From Amycolatopsis sp. EV170708-02-1 (lineage in GTDB: Bacteria; Actinomycetota; Actinomycetes; Mycobacteriales; Pseudonocardiaceae), in NCBI RefSeq assembly GCF_022479115.1, contig NZ_CP092497.1, positions 8,246,001 through 8,310,000 on the forward strand: a stretch of DNA of 64,000 nt, given 5' to 3'. The translations under genes and the position numbers were made by a program. The notes under the pieces are model-generated. The model did not search any database. It was not told the DNA's origin and saw only the letters and a program-made list of their open reading frames with translations. How positions within the stretch are numbered: the stretch's first letter is position 1; every line of letters starts with the position of its first letter. This document shows, piece by piece, positions 9,073 to 18,240 of the stretch.

Positions 9073-9777
9073 ATGGCAAAGGAATCCGAGGTCCGCTTCG
9101 AGGGCTTCCTGCCCACCACACCCGCCGACACCTGGGCCGCGATCACCACCGCCAGCGGCGGCTGGCTCTGGCCGATCCAGTACGAACCCCGCGACGGCGG
9201 CGCCGAGTCCGGCCTCACCCCCAACGGCGGCATGGTGACCGTCTGGAAGCCGTCGCGGCGCTTCGTCACGTACGCGGAAGACGAGACCGGCTGGTTCAAC
9301 ACGCTCGAATACGTCCTCGAACCGAAGGACGGGGGCACGTACCTGCGTTACGAGCACACCACCGTCCTCGACGACTGGGACGTCGAATACGACGCGTGCG
9401 AGCAGCACACGGCGTTCTACTGCCACTCGCTGGGCGAATACCTGACGCATTTCAACCGACGTCAGGCGAAGTACTTCAAGGCCGATGCGCCCGAAGCGTC
9501 GAAGGCCCCGGAGGCGTTCGAGACCGTGAGGGCGGCTCTAGGCGCGAAGGCCGTGGGCGACCGTGTGTACCTCGAAGTCGCCGGCGTCGAGGGCGTCGTC
9601 GACTACCTGACGCCGGCCTTCATCGGTGTCCGGACCGAAGACGCGCTGTACCGCTTCTACGGCCGGAACGTCTGGGGCTGGCCGGTGGGCATCGGGCACC
9701 ACCTGTTCGCCGAAGACGCCGACGCGGACGAAGCCGAGAAGGCGTGGACAGCCTGGCTCAACGGCTTGTACGCCTAG
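9073..9777 (+). CDS. SRPBCC-domain protein
   Basis: 234-aa protein whose first about 145 residues match the START/SRPBCC (AHSA1-like) ligand-binding fold: SEVRFEGFLPTTPADTWAAI, then GGMVTVWKPSRRFVTYAE, then EHTTVLDDWDVEYDAC. Residues 150-234 form a second domain that repeats an activity-like pattern (VYLEVAGVEGVVDYLTPAFIG) and ends with a conserved-looking Trp-rich helix. The ligand is unknown. The ATG has GAGAGAGGACGCTC upstream. Its TAG overlaps the stop of the convergent gene at 9774, so the two ends share bases. Confidence 0.88.
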   Translation: MAKESEVRFEGFLPTTPADTWAAITTASGGWLWPIQYEPRDGGAESGLTPNGGMVTVWKPSRRFVTYAEDETGWFNTLEYVLEPKDGGTYLRYEHTTVLDDWDVEYDACEQHTAFYCHSLGEYLTHFNRRQAKYFKADAPEASKAPEAFETVRAALGAKAVGDRVYLEVAGVEGVVDYLTPAFIGVRTEDALYRFYGRNVWGWPVGIGHHLFAEDADADEAEKAWTAWLNGLYA

Positions 9778-10541
9778 CGGGGCAGGTTCTTCACGAGCTC
9801 GGCGCCCACGGATTTCGCCACTTCAGCGGACTCCGCGGGCGGGATCGGCGAGTTCGTGAAGAACCCTTTGTCCCAGCCCTTGTAGGTGACGAGGACGACG
9901 TACACGCCCTGGATGACCCGCAGCTCGGCGCCGCTGAAAGCGCTGTCGGTGCCGAGGGAGACGAGGACCGCCTTCTCGCCGATGCCCTGCACCTGCTGCT
10001 GGCGCTCGGACGGCGCGGCCGACCCGGTGGACGACTCGGCCGCACGCTTCTCGGCGTCCGGGCCCTCGTGGCGATACACCATGACCTGGAGGGCGCGGTC
10101 GTGGACGTTGTCGCTCTCCGGCGGCAGCCAGGAACAGCCCTGCTGCTTGGTGACGATGTCGCCCGCTTTGATCTCGTTGTCGCGGACACCCTGGAAGCTG
10201 GTGGTGAACGTCTTGTTCAGCAGCTCCGGGGAGACGGCGCACTCGGCGGGCGGCTGCTGCGAGACCGGCGCCTTGCCGACCGAGGAGTAGTACTCCGACC
10301 CGAAGATCGCGCCGGGGATGCCCAGGCCGAGAAGGACCACGACGCCCACGATCAGGCCGACGATCAGCCCGGTCTTTTTCTTCTTGGGCGGCTGCCCGTA
10401 GCCGGGAGGGCCGTAGCCGGGCGGCGGACCGTATCCGGGACCGGCGGGCGGGCCGTAACCCGGCTGCTGCCCGTAGCCTCCCTGCCCGGGTGGCGGACCG
10501 TAACCCGACCCCTGGCCGTACCCCTGCGGCGGCTGGTGCAC
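9774..10541 (-). CDS. Membrane-anchored protein with Gly-Pro-Tyr-rich N-terminus
   Basis: 255-aa protein with a cytoplasmic N-terminus of about 52 residues made of GYGPPP/GYGQQ repeats, then KKKK, one transmembrane helix (about residues 57-80), and an extracytoplasmic domain. The external domain (residues 95-255) contains CAVSPELLNKTF and QQGCSWLPP, suggesting a disulfide, and resembles DUF3558-type lipoprotein domains of actinobacteria; that resemblance is tentative. Low-complexity Pro-Gly-Tyr tails on membrane proteins are common in this phylum. Function is unknown. Confidence 0.8.
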   Translation of the reverse strand: MHQPPQGYGQGSGYGPPPGQGGYGQQPGYGPPAGPGYGPPPGYGPPGYGQPPKKKKTGLIVGLIVGVVVLLGLGIPGAIFGSEYYSSVGKAPVSQQPPAECAVSPELLNKTFTTSFQGVRDNEIKAGDIVTKQQGCSWLPPESDNVHDRALQVMVYRHEGPDAEKRAAESSTGSAAPSERQQQVQGIGEKAVLVSLGTDSAFSGAELRVIQGVYVVLVTYKGWDKGFFTNSPIPPAESAEVAKSVGAELVKNLPR

Positions 10542-10570
10542 CGATCCTCCCCTGGCGATTCGTACGTCCG

Positions 10571-10762
10571 CGTCGCGTTTAGCCCGCTAAAGGCGACACG
10601 CGCCCGGACCTGCGTTTCGCGGGCTAAACGCGATCCGGGGCCAGCATGGCACGAACCCCCGCGGCCGGGCACCGGGAGCACCCGCGGGCACCCCCGGATC
10701 GCGATTAGGGGGCTAAACGCAGGTCCGCGCGCGGATCGCGTTTAGCCCGCTAAACGCAGGTC
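10571..10762. repeat. Palindromic interspersed repeat, cluster of four copies
   Basis: Copies lie at 10571-10596 (GTCGCG/GGCGAC arms), 10608-10637 (ACCTGCG left arm, inner TTTCGC, GATC right arm), 10694-10725 (GATC left arm with ATTAG, centre GGGG, AGGT right arm) and 10732-10762 (GATC left arm, AGGT right arm). They fill most of the gap between the purH stop at 10766 and the membrane-protein start at 10541. Spacers are unequal (11, 56 and 6 bases). Confidence 0.88.
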
Positions 10763-10765
10763 GGG

Positions 10766-12328
10766 TCAGTGGGCGAAGTGGCGCGTACCGGTCAGGTACA
10801 GGGTGACCCCGGCGGCCTCGGCGGCAGCGATGACCTCGGCGTCGCGGATCGAGCCGCCCGGCTGGACGACGGCGCGGACGCCGGCCTCCAGCAGGACCTC
10901 GAGCCCGTCCGGGAACGGGAAGAAGGCGTCCGAAGCGGCGACGGAACCCTTCGCCCGGTCGCCCGCCCGCGAAACCGCGAGCCGCGAGGAGTCGACCCGG
11001 TTGACCTGGCCCATGCCGACGCCGACGGTCGCGCCGTCGTTCGCCAGCAGGATCGCGTTCGACTTCACCGCGCGCAGCGAACGCCACGCGAACTCGAGGT
11101 CGGCCAGCGTCCGCTCGTCGGCGGGCGCGCCGGTGGCCAGCGTCCAGTTCGCCGGGTCGTCGCCCTCGGCGGCGATCGTGTCGACGGTCTGCACCAGCAT
11201 GCCGCCCGAGATCGGCCGAAACTCGATCGGATCCGGCGACGTGATCGCGGGCAGCTTCAGCAGTCGCACGTTCTTCTTGCGCTGCAGGATCTCGAGCGCC
11301 TCGGCGTCGAAGTCCGGCGCCAGCACGACCTCGGTGAACACCTCGGAGATCTGCTCGGCGGCCTCGCGGCTCACCGGCCGGTTGGTCGCGATCACCCCGC
11401 CGTAGGCCGAGACCGGGTCGCACGCGTGCGCCTTCCGGTGCGCCTCGGCGATGTCCTCGCCGACCGCGATCCCGCACGGGTTGGCGTGCTTGATGATCGC
11501 GACGGCTGGGGCCTCGAAGTCGTACGCGGCACGGCGCGCGGCGTCGGTGTCGACGTAGTTGTTGTACGACATGGCCTTGCCGTGCAGCTGTTCCGCGTGC
11601 GCGAGGCCGGGCCGCCAGTGCTTGTACAGCGCGGCCTTCTGGTGCGGGTTCTCGCCGTAGCGCAGCACGTCGCCGCGCTCCCACGAAGCACCGGTGAAGT
11701 CCGGGAAACCGGAGTCGTCCGCGGGCGCGTAGACGTTGGCGAACCAGGCGGCGACGGCGGTGTCGTACGCCGCCGTGTGCGCGTAGGCCTGCGCGGCGAG
11801 CCGCTTGCGGTCGGCCAGCTCGAAACCGCCTGCCGCGACGCGCTCCAGCACCCACTCGTAGCGGGACGGGTCGACCACGACGGCGACACTGTTGTGGTTC
11901 TTCGCCGCGGCACGCACCATCGCCGGGCCGCCGATGTCGATGTTCTCGACACAGTCTTCCGGGCTCGCACCCGAGGCGACGGTCTGCGTGAACGGGTACA
12001 GGTTGACCACGAGCAGGTCGAACGGCGCGATGTCGAGCTGCTTGAGCTGCTCGACGTGCTCCGGGCGGTCACGGTCGGCGAGCAGGCCGGCGTGCACGCG
12101 CGGGTGCAGCGTCTTGACCCGGCCGTCGAGCGACTCGGGGAACCCGGTGACCTCTTCGACCGGCGTCACCGGCACCCCGGCGTTCGCGATGACCTTCGCC
12201 GTGCCGCCGGTCGACACGATCTCGACACCCGCCGCGTGCAGCCCGGTGGCGAGTTCGAGCAGGCCGGCCTTGTCCGAGACGCCGATCAGCGCGCGCCGGA
12301 CGGGACGCTGTCCCTGTGCGGTACTCAC
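10766..12328 (-). CDS. purH: Bifunctional AICAR transformylase/IMP cyclohydrolase
   Basis: 520-aa enzyme for the last two steps of IMP synthesis. The N-terminal MGS-like cyclohydrolase domain shows [18 protein letters not shown] and [19 protein letters not shown]. The transformylase domain has [13 protein letters not shown] (catalytic Lys-His) near residue 270 and ends TGTRHFAH. The length matches the family. The GTG at 12328 overlaps the purN TGA (GTGA), so purN-purH are translationally coupled. The pair sits in the same neighbourhood as in mycobacteria. Confidence 0.97.
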   Translation of the reverse strand: MSTAQGQRPVRRALIGVSDKAGLLELATGLHAAGVEIVSTGGTAKVIANAGVPVTPVEEVTGFPESLDGRVKTLHPRVHAGLLADRDRPEHVEQLKQLDIAPFDLLVVNLYPFTQTVASGASPEDCVENIDIGGPAMVRAAAKNHNSVAVVVDPSRYEWVLERVAAGGFELADRKRLAAQAYAHTAAYDTAVAAWFANVYAPADDSGFPDFTGASWERGDVLRYGENPHQKAALYKHWRPGLAHAEQLHGKAMSYNNYVDTDAARRAAYDFEAPAVAIIKHANPCGIAVGEDIAEAHRKAHACDPVSAYGGVIATNRPVSREAAEQISEVFTEVVLAPDFDAEALEILQRKKNVRLLKLPAITSPDPIEFRPISGGMLVQTVDTIAAEGDDPANWTLATGAPADERTLADLEFAWRSLRAVKSNAILLANDGATVGVGMGQVNRVDSSRLAVSRAGDRAKGSVAASDAFFPFPDGLEVLLEAGVRAVVQPGGSIRDAEVIAAAEAAGVTLYLTGTRHFAH

Positions 12329-12942
12329 GAAAACCTCACCTTTCGTCCCTCGACCGAGCACCCGCTCCGGCCGAGTTTCTCGATCGTTTCCACCAGGAGC
12401 CTGCGTTCCACGGCCTTGATCCGCTCGTGCAGGACGTTTTCGTCGTCGTCGGGCTCCACGATCACCGGCTCCTGCGCGATGATCGGCCCGGTGTCGACCC
12501 CGGCGTCGACGAAATGGACCGTCGACCCGGTGACCTTGACGGCCATCGCCAGCGCGTCGGCCACGGCGTGCGCGCCGGGGAACGACGGCAGCAACGCCGG
12601 ATGGGTGTTGATCACGCGGCCGGGGAACCGCGCGAGGAATTCGGCGCCGAGGATCTTCATGAACCCGGCGGAGACGACCAGGTCCGGCTGGTAGGCGGCG
12701 ACGGCTTCGGTGATCGCCTTGTCCCACGCCGCGCGGTCCGGGTGATCGGCCATCCGCACGGTGAACGACGGCACTCCGGCGCGTTCGGCCCGGGTCAGCG
12801 CCTCGACCCCGGTGCGGTCCGCGCCGACGGCGACCACCTTCGCCGGGAAGTTCGGCTTTTCGACGGCGTCGAGCACGGCTTGCAGCAGCGTGCCGGAACC
12901 GGACGCGAGGACGACGAGCTTCACCGGAGTGGGCAGGTCCAA
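12325..12942 (-). CDS. purN: Phosphoribosylglycinamide formyltransferase
   Basis: About 205-aa GAR transformylase using 10-formyl-THF. Visible motifs are [16 protein letters not shown] at the phosphate-binding loop, [23 protein letters not shown] with the catalytic Asn and His, and [13 protein letters not shown] with the catalytic Asp. The start is uncertain. TTG at 12942 is given; an in-frame CTG 15 bases further upstream would sit 6 bases after an AAGGAG, and a GTG at 12924 would begin directly at the conserved strand. It overlaps purH by 4 bases. Confidence 0.95.
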   Translation of the reverse strand: MDLPTPVKLVVLASGSGTLLQAVLDAVEKPNFPAKVVAVGADRTGVEALTRAERAGVPSFTVRMADHPDRAAWDKAITEAVAAYQPDLVVSAGFMKILGAEFLARFPGRVINTHPALLPSFPGAHAVADALAMAVKVTGSTVHFVDAGVDTGPIIAQEPVIVEPDDDENVLHERIKAVERRLLVETIEKLGRSGCSVEGRKVRFS

Positions 12943-13018
12943 CCGACTAGCCAGAACGGGCTCCTTGCCACGGCGGTACGCACTCGGGCGTACGGCGCTT
13001 CACCTGGTCGCGACAACC

Positions 13019-14482
13019 CTAACGGTCGTCGTCGGGGGCGCTTTCGTCGCCGGACCCGTCGGTGGACTCGGTCACAGCGTCATCGGCGTCATCGGCGACA
13101 TCGTCCTGCTCGGGCTCGGCTTCGGGCTCCGGTTCCGCCGGGACCTCGTCGGCGTCCTCGCCCAGCTCTCGGGCGAGTTCCGCTTCGGCCTCTTCGTCTT
13201 CGAGCGCTTCTGCCTCGGGTTCCTCGACCGGTTCGACTTCTTCTTCGACTTCAGCGATGTCTTCGACCTCGGGTTCACCCGGCGGTTCGGGGGCCTCGTG
13301 CGGTCCGGCGAAGAACGCGACGAACCCGCCGGGCACGACGATCCAGCAGAAGGCGATCACGGACGCGACCCCGACCGGCACGCTGACCGGGTCGAACGGC
13401 CCGTCGCCGAGCCTGCCGCCGGAGACGGTCCCGAGGACGACGCACCCGAACGCGACCAGCGCGCCCGCGACGGCGATCGCCCGCATGCGCAGCATCGGAT
13501 CCTCGTCGATCGCGCGGATCCGCCAGCCGACCAGCGCACCGACCAGCGCGGGCAGGAGCAGCAACGCCGGCCACCAGACAGCGTGATGCGACGGGATCCC
13601 CGCCAGCACCGGCACTCCGGGCAGCTTCCCTTCCTGGTAGCCGAACATCCCGACGGTCAGCGAGCCGACCGAGAAACCGGGCCCGGTGGTGAACGACAGC
13701 GCGGCGACGACCGCGTTCGGCAGGTAGGCCACGGAGAGCACGAACAGGCCGAAGCTCGCGCCGAAGCCCGGCTCGAACAGGCTGTCCACAGTGGACCAGG
13801 AGAGCGCGGTGGCCGCGGTGAACACCACGGCGCCGCAGGCGATGAACGCGGCGAGGCCGAGCGCGCCCGCCCGCAGGCCGTGGACGGCCACCGGGTCGAA
13901 CCGGTCCCGCACCACGGCCGGGAGCCCGCAGACCTTGGCGAGTCCCGCGATGGCGGCGAGACCGGCGAGAAGGCCCGGCACGCAGAAAGCGGTCAGCGGA
14001 TTCACTTCGATCGGCGACCCACCGGCCAGCAGGGCGATCAGCACACCGAACAGCGCGTGCGCCCCGGCGATCACCGTCACCACCGGGACCGCGTCCGCCG
14101 GGGTCCGGCCGCCGACGCGGCGGGTGGCGCGCGCGGCCGCCCTCGCCACGAGCCAGCCGACGGCGAGCGTCGGCAGCAGCGGCAGCACGCCGAGCGGATG
14201 ACCGCCGAGTTCGAGTTCCACCTGCCACGAGGCGAGCCAGCCGGGGCCGGCGGCGAGCAGGGAGCCGGTGGCGGAGAACCGGGACCGGTCGGCGGCGAAC
14301 GAGACCACCGCGAGCACGAACGCGACGGCGGAATAGGAGAACAGCAGGGGCGCGCAGGCGGCGGCGAGCAACACACGAACCCGCTTCGCCCTGGAGACCT
14401 CCAGCTCGGGGACGAGGTCGCTCACCGGCTCTTCGCCCGGCGGGCGTTCGTCGCGGGTGAGCAGCTTCATGAACCGCACCAT
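13019..14482 (-). CDS. DUF6350-type polytopic membrane protein
   Basis: About 487-aa integral membrane protein with roughly ten hydrophobic helices between residues 40 and 400. A cytoplasmic tail of about 90 residues follows that is almost wholly acidic (runs such as EVEEEVEPVEEPEAEALEDE). The family occurs beside purN in actinobacteria (Rv0955 position in M. tuberculosis), which is also the arrangement here. Its role is unknown. I chose the ATG at 14482; a more distal TTG-type extension lacks family-like sequence, and the ATG at 14470 is an alternative. It probably leads an operon into purN-purH, with 76 bases between them. Confidence 0.85.
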   Translation of the reverse strand: MVRFMKLLTRDERPPGEEPVSDLVPELEVSRAKRVRVLLAAACAPLLFSYSAVAFVLAVVSFAADRSRFSATGSLLAAGPGWLASWQVELELGGHPLGVLPLLPTLAVGWLVARAAARATRRVGGRTPADAVPVVTVIAGAHALFGVLIALLAGGSPIEVNPLTAFCVPGLLAGLAAIAGLAKVCGLPAVVRDRFDPVAVHGLRAGALGLAAFIACGAVVFTAATALSWSTVDSLFEPGFGASFGLFVLSVAYLPNAVVAALSFTTGPGFSVGSLTVGMFGYQEGKLPGVPVLAGIPSHHAVWWPALLLLPALVGALVGWRIRAIDEDPMLRMRAIAVAGALVAFGCVVLGTVSGGRLGDGPFDPVSVPVGVASVIAFCWIVVPGGFVAFFAGPHEAPEPPGEPEVEDIAEVEEEVEPVEEPEAEALEDEEAEAELARELGEDADEVPAEPEPEAEPEQDDVADDADDAVTESTDGSGDESAPDDDR

Positions 14483-14570
14483 GACATCCGGACTGGGCCG
14501 TCCGGGTGAGGCACGCCGCCGCCGGCCGGGGCACGTGGCCCAACCCACCCGGTCGGGTACCCCGGAAAAG

Positions 14571-14613
14571 AAAAACACCCGCTGTGACACGGAGAGTCAC
14601 AGCGGGTGTTTTC
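14571..14613. terminator. Rho-independent terminator
   Basis: A hairpin with a 17-base perfect stem (AAAACACCCGCTGTGAC against its complement at 14596-14612) and a 7-base loop ACGGAGA. The T-rich end on each side fits termination of the DUF5336 gene ending at 14626. Confidence 0.9.
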
Positions 14614-14625
14614 GCGTTCGGAAGG

Positions 14626-15434
14626 TCAGCTCTGCTGGCCGAAACCACCGGGCGGCGTGCCCGGGTTCTGGCCCGACTCCGACGACGAGGACGGCGGCTG
14701 CTGGAAGAACTGGCCCTGCTGCGGCGCGTACGTCGTGGCCTGCTGGCCCGGCGGCTGCGTCACCGGCGGCTGGAACCCGCCCGGCTGCGAGAACGGACCG
14801 GACTGCTCACCCGGCTGCTGCCCCTGCTGGCCCGCGGCGGGGAACGGCTGGACCTGCGTGGCGGCCGGACCCTGCTGCCCCTGCTGGCCGAACGGACCCT
14901 GCGGGCCCTGCTGCGGGAACTGCTGGCTGTACGGGGCCTGCGGCGCCTGCTGCTGCGGCTTCGCGGCGGGCAGCTTGATGACGTCGTGCTCGAACAGCAG
15001 CGCGGCGACCGCGACCAGCATCTGCAGGATGCCGAGGATCAGCACCACGGTGAGGATGCCCGGGACCGAGACGTCCTCACGGCCGCTTCCGTAGCCGATG
15101 ACCAGGTCCAGTGCCCCGAAGGCGCCGATGACGCTGAACAGCGCGGCGAACGGCAGCGTCTTCGGGCCGCGCGGCAGCGCGTGCAAGGCCGCGAGCAGAC
15201 CGCTGACCAGGAGGAAGACCGAGACCTGCCCGGCGGCGTCGGCCTCGTCGGAGAAGCCGATGAAGAACTGCACCAGCCCGAGGACGGTGACGGCGAGCGC
15301 GAGCAGCAACGCCAGGTTCAGCGGGGCGGCCGGTGACGGCGCCTGCTGCTGAGGAAAGGCCCCGAGGCGGGGTTGGGGTGTTGCTGGCCGCCACCCTGCT
15401 GGGGGTAGCCGGGCCCACCGCTGGGATAGGACAT
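14626..15434 (-). CDS. DUF5336 membrane protein, frameshifted near 15360
   Basis: Homologue of the mycobacterial 34-kDa antigenic protein family (Rv0954 position). The true start is the ATG at 15434 (MSYPSGGPGYPQQ), with AGGAGAGCATTCGG upstream. After about 25 codons the frame fails. The rest (GAFPQQQAPS onwards, four transmembrane helices, then a Gln-Pro-Gly-rich tail) is in another frame. Adding one base to the C run at 15360-15363 joins both parts into an ordinary protein of about 269 aa. Sequencing error is the simplest explanation. A real frameshift would leave a 38-residue stub plus other-frame residues. A strong terminator follows. Confidence 0.82.
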
Positions 15435-15603
15435 CCGAATGCTCTCCTGTCGTTCGACCGGCACCCCGGGGCGCGCGGGACTCCCGGGACAAACGAGGCG
15501 GCTGTGATGCTCGAACGCTAGCGCACACGCGGACACCCCACGCCTCGGGCTCTGAGACGTCTGTACACCCGATGAGGTTCCCGGCGGAACCCCTTCCCGA
15601 CCG

Positions 15604-15637
15604 CCGGATCGCGTTTAGCCCGCTAAACGCGATCCGG
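15604..15637. repeat. Palindromic interspersed repeat, perfect 34-base copy
   Basis: A fully symmetrical copy: core TTTAGCCCGCTAAA with GATCGCG arms and CCGG ends on both sides. It lies 11 bases beyond the sucD terminator. Confidence 0.93.
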
Positions 15638-15647
15638 GGCGCAAAGG

Positions 15648-15682
15648 GGCGGGCCGGGCACCAGAGTGGTGCCCGGCCCGCC
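15648..15682. terminator. Terminator of the sucCD operon
   Basis: A perfect 15-base GC-rich stem (GGCGGGCCGGGCACC and its complement) with loop AGAGT lies 23 bases downstream of the corrected sucD stop at 15706-15708. There is no clear T tract. Confidence 0.82.
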
Positions 15683-15705
15683 GGGGAAAGCTCAGTCTCC
15701 GGAGA

Positions 15706-16592
15706 TCAGAGGCTGTTGTACAGCTCGCGCGCCAGGACGGCGGTCTCGCTCGGGTCTTCCCGACCTTGACGCCGGCGGCCTCGAGGGCCTCCTTCTTCGC
15801 GGCGGCCGTGCCGGAGGAGCCGGAGACGATGGCGCCGGCGTGGCCCATGGTCTTGCCCTCGGGCGCGGTGAAGCCCGCGACGTAGCCGACGACCGGCTTC
15901 GTCACGTTGTCCTTGATGTAGGCCGCGGCCCGCTCTTCGGCGTCGCCGCCGATCTCGCCGATCATCACGATGACCTTGGTCTCGGGGTCGGCCTCGAACG
16001 CCTCGAGGGCGTCGATGTGCGTCGTGCCGATGACCGGGTCGCCGCCGATGCCTACACCGGTCGAGAAACCGATGTCACGCAGCTCGTACATCATCTGGTA
16101 GGTCAGCGTGCCCGACTTCGACACGAGACCGATCGGGCCCGCGCCGGTGATGTCGGCCGGGATGATGCCGGCGTTCGACTTGCCGGGGCTGATCACGCCG
16201 GGGCAGTTCGGCCCGATGATGCGGGTCTTGTTGCCGGTCGCGACCGCGTGCGCCCAGAAGTAGGCCGAGTCGTGCACCGGGATGCCCTCGGTGATCACCA
16301 CGGCGAGCGGGATCTCGGCGTCGATCGCCTCGATGACCGCGTCCTTGGCGAACTTCGGCGGCACGAAGATGACCGAAACGTCGGCGCCGGTCTCCTTGAT
16401 GGCCTCCTCGACCGTGCCGAACACGGTGAGGTCCTTGCCCTCGATGGAGACGGTCTGACCGGCCTTGCGGGCGTTGACGCCACCCACGATGTTCGTGCCG
16501 GACTTCAGCATCTTGGTCGCGTGCTTCATGCCCTCGGAGCCGGTGAGCCCCTGGACGATGACCTTGCTGTTCTCGTTGATGAAGATCGACAT
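15706..16592 (-). CDS. sucD: Succinyl-CoA synthetase alpha subunit, C-terminus frameshifted
   Basis: TCA-cycle enzyme subunit, paired with SucC. The ATG at 16592 lies 1 base after the sucC stop. The CoA-binding Rossmann part ([15 protein letters not shown]) and the phosphohistidine loop [10 protein letters not shown] are intact. In the raw frame the last conserved residues are [13 protein letters not shown], followed by an unrelated read-through tail ending at 15615. Adding one base to the GGG at 15752-15754 restores [15 protein letters not shown] and a TGA at 15706, a normal length near 295 aa. The gene is core metabolism, so an assembly indel is much more likely than a pseudogene. Confidence 0.9.
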
Positions 16593-16593
16593 C

Positions 16594-17763
16594 TCACGCA
16601 CCTGCCGCGGCGAGCTCGGCGGCCTTGTCGGCCGCGTTGTCCATTGTGTCCACCACGGTGACCAGCGGGTGGTTCGCGTCGGCCAGGATCTGACGTCCCT
16701 CGACGACGTTGTTGCCGTCCAGCCGCACGACGAGCGGCTTGGTGGCCTCGTCGCCCAGGATCTTCAGCGCCTCGACGATGCCGTTCGCGACCGCGTCGCA
16801 AGCGGTGATGCCGCCGAAGACGTTGACGAAGACGCTCTTCACGTCGGTGTCGTTGAGGATGACGTCCAGACCGGCCGCCATGACCTCGGCCGAAGCGCCG
16901 CCGCCGATGTCGAGGAAGTTGGCGGGCTTGACGCCGCCGTGCTTCTCGCCCGCGTAGGCCACGACGTCCAGCGTGGACATCACGAGGCCCGCGCCGTTGC
17001 CGATGATGCCGACCTCGCCGTCGAGCTTGACGTAGTTGAGGTCCTTGGCCTTGGCCTTCGCCTCGAGCGGGTTCTCCGCGTCCTTGTCGACCAGGGCCTC
17101 GTGGCCCGGCTGACGGAACGAGGCGTTCTCGTCGAGGGTGACCTTGCCGTCGAGGGCGATGATCTTGTCCTGCGGGTCGCGGACCAGCGGGTTGACCTCG
17201 ACCAGGGTCGCGTCCTCGGAGACGAAGGTCTCCCAGAGCTTCACGACGACGTCGGCGGCCTCGTCGACGACCTTCTCCGGGAACTTGCCCGCGGTCAGGA
17301 TCTCGACGGCCTTCGCCTTGTCGACACCGGCGATCGCGTCGACCGGGATCTTCGCGAGCGCTTCGGGACGCTCGACGGCCAGCTGCTCGATCTCCACGCC
17401 ACCTTCGGCCGAAGCCATCGCGAGGAAGGTGCGGTTCGCACGGTCCAGCAGGAAGGAGAAGTAGTACTCCTCGGCGATGTCCGAGGCTTCGGCCACCAGC
17501 ACGCGACGCGTGATGTGGCCCTTGATGTCGAGACCGAGGATCGCCTCGGCCTTCTCGGCGGCCTCATCCGGCGTCTGGGCCAGCTTGACGCCGCCGGCCT
17601 TGCCGCGGCCGCCGGTCTTGACCTGCGCCTTGATGACGACCTGGTTGCCGATCTTCTCGGCGGTGGCCTTGGCTTCTTCGGGGGTGTTTGCCACGGCACC
17701 CGGCAGAACCGGTACTCCGTGGGCGGCGAAGAGATCCCTCGCCTGGTATTCGTAGAGGTCCAC
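16594..17763 (-). CDS. sucC: Succinyl-CoA synthetase beta subunit
   Basis: 389-aa ATP-grasp subunit. It begins [22 protein letters not shown] and contains the nucleotide-grip segment [19 protein letters not shown]. The metal-binding region [18 protein letters not shown] and the C-terminal [12 protein letters not shown] complete the family pattern. The start is a GTG at 17763, with AGGAGACTGGAG upstream. It is followed after 1 base by sucD, forming an operon. The order with the M23 peptidase and pcrA on the other side matches Rv0949-Rv0952. Confidence 0.97.
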   Translation of the reverse strand: MDLYEYQARDLFAAHGVPVLPGAVANTPEEAKATAEKIGNQVVIKAQVKTGGRGKAGGVKLAQTPDEAAEKAEAILGLDIKGHITRRVLVAEASDIAEEYYFSFLLDRANRTFLAMASAEGGVEIEQLAVERPEALAKIPVDAIAGVDKAKAVEILTAGKFPEKVVDEAADVVVKLWETFVSEDATLVEVNPLVRDPQDKIIALDGKVTLDENASFRQPGHEALVDKDAENPLEAKAKAKDLNYVKLDGEVGIIGNGAGLVMSTLDVVAYAGEKHGGVKPANFLDIGGGASAEVMAAGLDVILNDTDVKSVFVNVFGGITACDAVANGIVEALKILGDEATKPLVVRLDGNNVVEGRQILADANHPLVTVVDTMDNAADKAAELAAAGA

Positions 17764-17880
17764 TACTCCAGTCTCCTGACGACACGCCACTGTGGTGGTC
17801 CGTTGCCGGACCGCGCTGTCGGACCAGTCGAGGTTAGCGACCTGCGCAGAAGCAGGGGACTCCGCACCTGGTGAAGTCGG

Positions 17881-18240
17881 TCACCGTACGCGGTCAGACG
17901 GTGTTTCCACGGTGTGAGACCGCACACCGGAGACCCAGTTCGCCGCGTCTTCCTGGCTTTCGAAGGCGTTGTCGAACCCGCTCGGGCCGTTACCGACCGC
18001 GAAGAGGAGAACGCCGGGGAGCGTTTCGGCGAGCCCTTCCGGTTCGCTCGCGCCACGCAGGACACCGAGGATGTCCGGATCCTCCTGTTCGACCGTCCTG
18101 ACGAGTTGTTCGACGGTGTCGAGACGGCCGGCGTAGACGACCTCGACGCCGTCGTCGCGCAGCAACCTGCCGAGCGCGACCGCCGAACCTTCCTCGACAC
18201 CGAACTCGGCCAGCACGACACGAAGGAGATGCCGTGTCAT
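17881..18240 (-). CDS. Degenerate B12-binding-fold small protein
   Basis: 119-aa protein resembling the C-terminal cobalamin-binding domain of methylmalonyl-CoA mutase: RVVLAEFGVEEGSAVALGRLL, then GVEVVYAGRLDTVEQLV, then EDPDILGVL. The family motif DxHxxG, whose His ligates cobalt, is replaced by GVEEGS, so B12 binding in the usual mode is unlikely. It overlaps the upstream membrane-protein gene by an ATGA and lies just upstream of sucC with a 117-base gap. The function is unknown; ligand sensing without B12 is a guess. Confidence 0.72.
   Translation of the reverse strand: MTRHLLRVVLAEFGVEEGSAVALGRLLRDDGVEVVYAGRLDTVEQLVRTVEQEDPDILGVLRGASEPEGLAETLPGVLLFAVGNGPSGFDNAFESQEDAANWVSGVRSHTVETPSDRVR

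Noticed and set aside
15318..15536. A 72-aa ORF covering the DUF5336 N-terminus as a separate gene
   Set aside because: It contains the real start (MSYPSGGPGYPQQ) but runs out of frame after 25 codons. It is better read as the first part of a frameshifted DUF5336 gene.
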